NCBI GenBank assembly: GCA_002748755.1
Contig: PDTD01000010.1
Location: 62,001-126,000, forward strand
Direction of reading: 5' to 3'
Length of the DNA stretch: 64,000 bases
DNA from: Desulfobulbus propionicus
GTDB lineage: Bacteria; Desulfobacterota; Desulfobulbia; Desulfobulbales; Desulfobulbaceae
Each line of letters begins with the position of its first letter. Positions within the stretch are counted from its first letter, which is position 1. The notes beneath the pieces are model-generated. The model did no database searches. It was not told where the DNA came from and saw only the letters and a program-made list of their open reading frames with translations. Below are positions 58,339 to 64,000 of the stretch, piece by piece. A program made the translations under genes and the position numbers.

Positions 58339-61300
58339 TTACTGTGTTGTCTGCTGATGTCTGTATCGGCCATTGCCTGTACCCCGTGTTGCTCGTGCTG
58401 CCCGCATTTGGAGCTGCAGGGCTGAACTGCCGCAGAGCTGGGTGACCTCATGGAAGAACTGCGGACAGGCCCGGATGGTCAGGTCTTTGAGGATTTCAAT
58501 ATCCACTTCGCCTCTGCCGTCAAAGTGCAGGGTCAGGTTCAAGGGTGTTGCACCATGGTATTGGTAGAGCAGTTCCTTGAGTTGTCCCATGTGTTGGCGT
58601 GATGTGGCGTGCGCCTGAAGGATAATCCGTGCTTTTTCCGTATACTGCTCCATGGCGTCATTCAGCTGGTGCACACTCTGGGCAATAATTTTTGCCCCTC
58701 TCTCACTGATCTGGACCTCGCCGGACACGATGAGTGGTTGCTCACTGCGCAACAGTTCGGCACATTCTGCAAAGGTGGAGGGAAAAACCACCACCTCAAT
58801 CTTACCTGTCATGTCCTCCACAGAAAGAAAGGCCATGGGATCGCCCTTTTTGGAGCGATGTTCTTTGTAGCTGTTCACCAGACCACCAATGCGGATGGCC
58901 TGACCATCATGCCAGTTTTCTGACTGATCAATGGCTGAGTCGGCAACCAGCATCAAGTTCTGGTTCACTCCTTCCAAAGGGTGTCCGGTAAGGAAAAAGC
59001 CAATGGTTTCCTTTTCATATGCAAGCCGTTCCAGGTCAGGCCACTCATCCATGGTCGGCAGTTGAATGGTATCAGGCTGAACACGGTCTGGTACTGCTCC
59101 TTCCAGTGAAAAAAGGCTCATCTGACCGCTGAGCCGGTCACGTTGTATGGCTTTGGCCCTGTCCAGGGCCTGGTCAAGGATTGCCATGAACTGAGCGCGT
59201 TTTCCCCCCATGGAGTCAAAAGCTCCAGCTTTGATAAGACTTTCTATGACCTTGCGGTTAACCTTTGTGGTGTCGAGACGGGTACAGAAGTCGGAAAATG
59301 AGGTAAAAGCGCCATTTTTTTTGCGGTCTGCCAGGATAAATTCCAGCGCGGCGCCACCGACATTTTTTACTGCGGCCAAGCCGAAGCGGATGCGGTCATT
59401 GATAACCGTGAAGTCATTGTAGGATTCGTTGATATCCGGGGGCAGGACGTCAATGTTTTGGGTGCGGCATTCGTTGATGTATTTGACAACCTTGTCGGTA
59501 TTGTCCACGTCGCAGCTGAGCAGGGCGGCAAAGAACTGTGAGGGATAATGGGCTTTAAGAAATGCCGTCTGATAGGCGATCAGGGCATAGGCTGCAGAGT
59601 GCGATTTGTTGAAACCGTATCCGGCAAATTTGGCCATGAGATCAAAGATATATTTGGCTTTGTCTTCAGGGACATGCAGCTTCCTGGCTCCGGCCATGAA
59701 TTTTTCTCGTTCCTCCTCCATGACCTTGGGGATCTTTTTACCCATGGCCCGGCGGAGAATGTCGGCATCGCCCAGACTGTATCCTGCCAGGATGTTCGAT
59801 ATTTTCATGACCTGTTCCTGGTAGACAATGACCCCATAGGTCTCCTCGAGAACGGATTTAATCTGAGGCAGGGGGTAGTCGGGTGGTCTACGCCCATGTT
59901 TGGTCTCCACAAAGGCGTCGACCATCCCTGACTCCAGGGGCCCGGGGCGGTACAGTGCGACCAGGGCGATGAGATCGGTGAACTGTTCTGGCTGCATTTT
60001 GATCAAGAGCTCCTGCATGCCCTCGCTTTCCAGTTGAAAGACCCCGAGACTGTCCCCCCGGCTGAGCAGATCATAGCTCTTGGGGTCATCCATGGGAATC
60101 GTGCTTAAATCTATCTCTTTGCCCAGATCGAACTTGATCAGTTTCAGGGCTCGGTCAATGACAGTTAAGGTCTTCAGTCCGAGAAAATCGAATTTGATAA
60201 GCCCGGTTTTCTCGGTGTACTTCATGTCATACTGGGTGAGGATCTCCTTGTTTGGCCCCATACAGACAGGCAGGTAATCCACCATGGGAGTCGGCGAGAT
60301 GACTACGCCGGCGGCATGGGTGGTCTTATGTCTGGAGAGTCCTTCCAGCGATTTGGCGACTGTCAACAGCTCACGGATGGTATCATCCTGCATGGCTTCC
60401 CGCAGCCTGGGTTCCTTTTCGATGGCTTTTTTTAGCGTGATTTTCAGCTCATCGGGAACAAGTTTGGCCACCTTATCTACCACAGGAAGGGGAATTTCAA
60501 GTACTCGCCCCACATCGCGGAGTACGGCTCTGGCTTTCATGGAACCATAGGCGACAATTTGGGCGACATGGGCATCCCCCCCATACTTACCTCGAACATA
60601 ATCAATGACTTCGTCCCGGCGTTCTTTACAGAAATCCACATCAAAGTCAGGCATGGATACACGTTCCACGTTGAGAAAACGTTCAAAGATGAGCCCGTAG
60701 GGTATGGGATCTATATCAGTGATTTTCAGACAATATGCCGCCAGACTTCCTGCGCCTGATCCCCGGCCGGGACCCACTGGAATGGCATGTTCCTTGGCCC
60801 AGGTAATAAAGTCAGCCACAATGAGGAAGTAGCCAGAGAACCCCATTTCCTTGATGACCTGAATTTCCATCTCCAAGCGATCAATGTAGGTCTGTTGCAA
60901 CTCTGCACTGACTGCCTGTCTTCCCCCAAGGTGATTCAGCCTCTCCCTAAGCCCCTCTCGGCATCCCTGTTCAAACAAGGAGTCCAGGGTCTGACCTGCA
61001 GGAACTGGAAAGATGGGGAAATAGTTTTGGCCGAACTGCAACTGCAAATCACATCGTTCCGCCACTTCCAGGGTGTTGCTTAGGGCTTGGGGACAGTAGG
61101 TGAACTGCCTGCCTATTTCCTCTGCTGATTTGAAGTACAATTCTTTGGTTGGAAAGCGAAACCGGTTGGGATCGTTAATGGTTGTACCGGTTTGAATGGA
61201 GAGCAGCACCTCGTGGGCATACGCTTCTTCGGCGGTCAGGTAATGGCAGTCATTGGTCGCCACCAGCTTGATATCCAGCTCCTCGGACAATTCCATGAGC

Positions 61301-61863
61301 CCTTTGTTGGCGATTGCCTGTTCCGGGATGCCGTTTTCCTGCAGTTCCAGATAAAAACGGTCTCCAAACACTTCTTTATAGGCCATGGCCTTTGCCCTGG
61401 CCGCTTGTGGATCGTTATGGACGATACGATATGGTATTTCTCCGTGCAGACAGGCCGTGAGTATGATCAGACCTTCGTGGTGTTGAAACAGGGTTGGGGT
61501 ATCGATGCGTGGTTTATAGTAAAACCCTTTTGTCTGCGCCAGGGAGGTGAGCTTCATCAGGTTGCGATACCCTGTCTCGTTCATGGCAAGGGCTATGAGA
61601 TGGAAGTTATGCCCTGCCAGGCGGTCATGTTGGAGCATATCCTTTTCCGAGACATACAATTCGCAGCCAACCAGGGGCTTAATACCTGCATCGTGCGCTT
61701 TTTCATAAAACTGCAGAGCCCCGTACATGGCCCCGTGGTCAGTCAGAGATACGGCCGGCATGTCAAATTCTTTCGCTTTGTCGATCAGGTCATCCAGGCG
61801 AATGGCGCCATCCAGCATGGAAAAATGGCTGTGGACATGCAAGTGAACAAATGGTGCGCTCAT
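58339..61863 (-). CDS. dnaE: DNA polymerase III alpha subunit
   Basis: This 1174-residue replicative polymerase has a PHP domain (1-270, start FVHLHVHSHFSMLDGAI), a PolIII catalytic core with GPGRGSGAGSLAAYCL and the metal-binding PDFDVDFC, a helix-hairpin-helix region, an OB fold (about 985-1080) and a C-terminal tail. It is the DnaE1 housekeeping type by length. The gene is single and convergent with hslU. Confidence 0.97.
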   Translation of the reverse strand: MSAPFVHLHVHSHFSMLDGAIRLDDLIDKAKEFDMPAVSLTDHGAMYGALQFYEKAHDAGIKPLVGCELYVSEKDMLQHDRLAGHNFHLIALAMNETGYRNLMKLTSLAQTKGFYYKPRIDTPTLFQHHEGLIILTACLHGEIPYRIVHNDPQAARAKAMAYKEVFGDRFYLELQENGIPEQAIANKGLMELSEELDIKLVATNDCHYLTAEEAYAHEVLLSIQTGTTINDPNRFRFPTKELYFKSAEEIGRQFTYCPQALSNTLEVAERCDLQLQFGQNYFPIFPVPAGQTLDSLFEQGCREGLRERLNHLGGRQAVSAELQQTYIDRLEMEIQVIKEMGFSGYFLIVADFITWAKEHAIPVGPGRGSGAGSLAAYCLKITDIDPIPYGLIFERFLNVERVSMPDFDVDFCKERRDEVIDYVRGKYGGDAHVAQIVAYGSMKARAVLRDVGRVLEIPLPVVDKVAKLVPDELKITLKKAIEKEPRLREAMQDDTIRELLTVAKSLEGLSRHKTTHAAGVVISPTPMVDYLPVCMGPNKEILTQYDMKYTEKTGLIKFDFLGLKTLTVIDRALKLIKFDLGKEIDLSTIPMDDPKSYDLLSRGDSLGVFQLESEGMQELLIKMQPEQFTDLIALVALYRPGPLESGMVDAFVETKHGRRPPDYPLPQIKSVLEETYGVIVYQEQVMKISNILAGYSLGDADILRRAMGKKIPKVMEEEREKFMAGARKLHVPEDKAKYIFDLMAKFAGYGFNKSHSAAYALIAYQTAFLKAHYPSQFFAALLSCDVDNTDKVVKYINECRTQNIDVLPPDINESYNDFTVINDRIRFGLAAVKNVGGAALEFILADRKKNGAFTSFSDFCTRLDTTKVNRKVIESLIKAGAFDSMGGKRAQFMAILDQALDRAKAIQRDRLSGQMSLFSLEGAVPDRVQPDTIQLPTMDEWPDLERLAYEKETIGFFLTGHPLEGVNQNLMLVADSAIDQSENWHDGQAIRIGGLVNSYKEHRSKKGDPMAFLSVEDMTGKIEVVVFPSTFAECAELLRSEQPLIVSGEVQISERGAKIIAQSVHQLNDAMEQYTEKARIILQAHATSRQHMGQLKELLYQYHGATPLNLTLHFDGRGEVDIEILKDLTIRACPQFFHEVTQLCGSSALQLQMRAARATRGTGNGRYRHQQTTQ

Positions 61864-62082
61864 GGGGATAGAGTACCGGGTAAGGGTGAAAAAGGCTTAG
61901 CAAGCCCCTTGTCCTTGCACACTCAGAGTACAGATGCCCAGTGGTGACGTACTTGGTCTATACGTCGTATCCGTACGATCCAGGTATCGCATACCGGCGC
62001 GGTAAAGAAGCGCATAGGCTACGATCTGGTCTGTACTCTTTCTGAACATCCCGCAGGACGGTAGGGCGAGCCTGATTGTGGC

Positions 62083-62114
62083 GCATGCATCGTATTGGAA
62101 AAGACGATGCATGC
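62083..62114 (-). terminator. Hairpin after motA
   Basis: GCATGCATCGT (62083-62093) pairs perfectly with ACGATGCATGC (62104-62114) a few bases after the motA stop on the minus strand. There is no T-run, so the terminator role is uncertain. It could also protect the mRNA end before dnaE. Confidence 0.5.
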
Positions 62115-62120
62115 CCTCTA

Positions 62121-63005
62121 CTATGCCATGTAATGAGCCGTTTGGCTATGAACTTCTCGGGAAAACTCCGACCCCGTCCTCTCAGGCGGTGTTGGCGGCC
62201 GATGGATCGGGATGTTGAATCGGGCGCCGATTTTTGCCAGGGGAACCAGGTCACCTTTTCTCGCGGAAGGGGTCAGGAAGGAGAGGAGTTTTGTTTTCAG
62301 GAGGGTTGGGTTCAGTTCGCTTGCAATGGCAACAATACCTTCAAGGATGATCTTCTGCAGGAGCAGCTCATGGTTGGTCCGTTCTCTGAGAGCAGAAGCA
62401 AAGGGGATGAAAAAAAAGTTTGCCAGGATAAGGCCATACAGGGTTGAAGTCAATGCAACAGGCACGGTACGCAGTATAACCGAGGTGTCCCCGATGCCGC
62501 CGAGCATGGAAATAAGACCGACAACAGAGCCGATGATGCCAAAGGCCGGAAGATAGTCAGCCATGGTTCGCAGTACTCGTTCGCTGTCTTCCCGGCGCAT
62601 TGTAAAAAAATACATTTCCGTGCTGAGAATATCGCGGATCTGGTGTGGTTCATAGTTATCCACCAGGCATCCCAGTCCTCTTCTGAGAAAGAGTATGGAG
62701 GTTTCATTTTCATCATCCTGCAGGGAGAGTATTCCTTCTGCCCGTGATTTAACGGCCAGGTTGATCAGGATATCGACGATCTCGGTCTCCGATATTCTAC
62801 GGTGTGCAAAGGAAGCGCGAACCACCCGGACGACAATCTTCAAACGGTGCAGGCGAAAACTCACTATGGCGGCCGTCAGAGTGCCGCCAACAACAATAAG
62901 CAGGCCGGAAATGTTCAAGTACAGGCTTACATGCCCATTGAGGATAAAACCCGTTATGAAAACGGCGAGACAAAGAAGAAGGCCGAGAAGGTTCAATCGT
63001 TTCAT
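62121..63005 (-). CDS. motA: MotA-family flagellar stator protein
   Basis: About 294 residues with four membrane segments: two near the N-terminus, and two at about residues 165-230 with PAFGIIGSVVGLISMLGGIGD and TLYGLILANFFFIPFA. With MotB it forms the proton- or sodium-driven stator. The frame is open upstream to 63224, but the family start is MKRLNLLG at 63005. It lies downstream of the MotB-like gene, the reverse of the usual motA-motB order. Confidence 0.85.
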   Translation of the reverse strand: MKRLNLLGLLLCLAVFITGFILNGHVSLYLNISGLLIVVGGTLTAAIVSFRLHRLKIVVRVVRASFAHRRISETEIVDILINLAVKSRAEGILSLQDDENETSILFLRRGLGCLVDNYEPHQIRDILSTEMYFFTMRREDSERVLRTMADYLPAFGIIGSVVGLISMLGGIGDTSVILRTVPVALTSTLYGLILANFFFIPFASALRERTNHELLLQKIILEGIVAIASELNPTLLKTKLLSFLTPSARKGDLVPLAKIGARFNIPIHRPPTPPERTGSEFSREVHSQTAHYMA

Positions 63006-63033
63006 AGTACAATCTGCTGGCATGAAGAGTTTG

Positions 63034-63130
63034 GCCCGGATTTCTCGACAATCCAGACGGTTTGAGAGAAGGTTGTTGTGGGGTAACGCAATGGACCTGG
63101 GCCGCTGTGTTGCCCAAAGGCTGCCGGGGA
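63034..63130. repeat. Remnant of dispersed repeat between motB and motA
   Basis: GCCCGGATTTCTC (63034 on) followed by TTTGAGAGAAG resembles the left end. GTGTTGCCCAAAGGCTGCCG near 63107-63126 resembles the core in the opposite orientation. It is heavily decayed. Confidence 0.45.
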
Positions 63131-63250
63131 GGGCGTCCCGGGCGACATGCTGGAAACAGTCTGACCAGGGCAGAGGCTGCTCGTAGGCCTCTTGGTCCAT
63201 TTGGGCCTCTTTTTTTTCAAACAAGTCCCCATGTTCATAAAGCCTGGATG

Positions 63251-64000
63251 TCAGATCTGATCCGCCGCCATCACCGGAGGTAAATCCCGGGAGAGGATAA
63301 TTTCCACTCTTCTGTTGGCTCGCATGTTTTCTTCGTTGGTATTGGGTCGTACGGGCCGAAAGGAGCTGAATCCTGAGACAACAATCTGTGACCCTGGCAC
63401 GCCCATTTCTTGGATGAGAAATCTGGCCACCGTACTGGCTCTGGCCACAGAGAGCTCCCAGTTGGTGGGGTATTGTGCGGAGTGCATGGGGGTGGCGTCC
63501 GTGTGCCCCACCACGTTGATCATGTAGGGGGTCCGGGCTATGAAGGGGGAGAGCTTCCCAAGGGATTGTTTTGCTGATGGGGTCAGTTTTGTTTCGCCTG
63601 TTGCAAAAAGAAGGTCTCCGGTGAGCACAATGCGCATGGCTTTGTCAGGTATCAGCTCGATGGCGGCAAACCTGTCAAGCTTTTCTTCCCCAACAATCAG
63701 CCGGGAAAGATCGTATATCTCTGTTATAATTTCTTTTTCCTGCTTGGGCAGCGTGGGCTTTTCAGCAGCAGTCCCTGCTCTTTGGGAGGTGACCTGTATG
63801 GGTGGACGTACAGCTTGTTTCCTGATACTGTTATTTTGCTTTTTTTGTGATTGCAGGATGTTGGCTGCGAGCTGTCTCTGTTCTGGGGTGGAGTTTTCCT
63901 GGGGCTGCACAGAGGGCACAAGGTCGTCCGGCGTTTTTTCTTCCTCCCCCACCAGCAGCTTGAGTCTGTCAGCCTTGTGTCTGGACAGCTGGGGGGAAAT
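63251..64000 (-). CDS. MotB/OmpA-domain protein, 5' end outside window
   Basis: At least 249 residues are visible, open to the window edge. The C-terminal OmpA-like peptidoglycan-binding domain spans from LTGDLLFATGETKLTPSA to the end and includes INVVGHTDATPMHS and NWELSVARASTVARFL. The stretch before it is a linker rich in Gln and Lys. The N-terminal membrane helix with the stator aspartate lies beyond the window, so a Pal/OmpA protein is not excluded. The adjacent motA makes MotB the best call. Confidence 0.8.
   Translation of the reverse strand: MSPQLSRHKADRLKLLVGEEEKTPDDLVPSVQPQENSTPEQRQLAANILQSQKKQNNSIRKQAVRPPIQVTSQRAGTAAEKPTLPKQEKEIITEIYDLSRLIVGEEKLDRFAAIELIPDKAMRIVLTGDLLFATGETKLTPSAKQSLGKLSPFIARTPYMINVVGHTDATPMHSAQYPTNWELSVARASTVARFLIQEMGVPGSQIVVSGFSSFRPVRPNTNEENMRANRRVEIILSRDLPPVMAADQI

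Noticed and set aside
1-64000. CRISPR array, toxin-antitoxin pair, prophage or defence island
   Set aside because: No regularly spaced direct repeats, cas-like genes, phage structural genes or paired small toxin genes were seen.

Overview
The window reads as a core-genome stretch of a Gram-negative, flagellated, strictly bacterial chromosome. It has a Tol envelope complex, a MotA/MotB stator, a Tat translocase, MEP isoprenoid synthesis and a CarD/CdnL regulator. The gene neighbourhoods (ispE-tRNA-Gln-prs-rplY-pth, rho-rpmE-prfA-prmC-murA, xseB-ispA-dxs, xerC-hslVU), an adjacent glnS and gltX pair and PilR/PilS-like regulators fit Desulfobacterota (former Deltaproteobacteria), most likely a Desulfobulbales-type sulfur-cycle bacterium. 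That placement is inference from gene content, not from a marker-gene search.

Layout. 1-6.3 kb: a small hypothetical gene, a thioredoxin-reductase-like flavoprotein and tolQRAB-cpoB. 6.6-18.5 kb: tlyA, an SH3 protein, a helicase-exonuclease fusion, a prephenate dehydratase/dehydrogenase-like fusion, a zinc-ribbon protein, tRNA-His, a sirtuin, an orphan amino-acid-type binding protein, ndk and a decayed IS110-like transposase. 18.6-29.5 kb: an M16 protease lipoprotein, a Usp protein, a membrane protein, SppA, two small lipoproteins and a methylthioribose salvage pair (MtnA plus class II aldolase). 29.5-46.1 kb: gltX-glnS, then long runs of translation, isoprenoid, PRPP, CoA and cell-wall housekeeping genes. 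46.3-64 kb: an NtrB/NtrC-type (PilS/PilR-like) two-component pair, a frameshifted tatC, a UDP-sugar epimerase, xseB-ispA-dxs, xerC-hslV-hslU, dnaE and motA with a partial motB-type gene.

The most striking feature is not a gene. A dispersed, roughly 220-bp repeat family occurs at least eleven times in this 64 kb, in both orientations and only between genes. It has terminal inverted repeats of the form TARCCCGGATTTCTCATGA, an A-rich left half and a right half that can fold into a long hairpin. In several copies the first bases of the terminus (TAA or TAG) are the stop codon of the adjacent gene. In one case an isolated terminus carries what is also the start codon of a Usp gene. It looks like a non-autonomous mobile element or extragenic palindrome family that also shapes gene ends, possibly as terminators or mRNA-end structures. 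I do not recognise it as a named family. No CRISPR array, prophage, toxin-antitoxin or defence island is seen.
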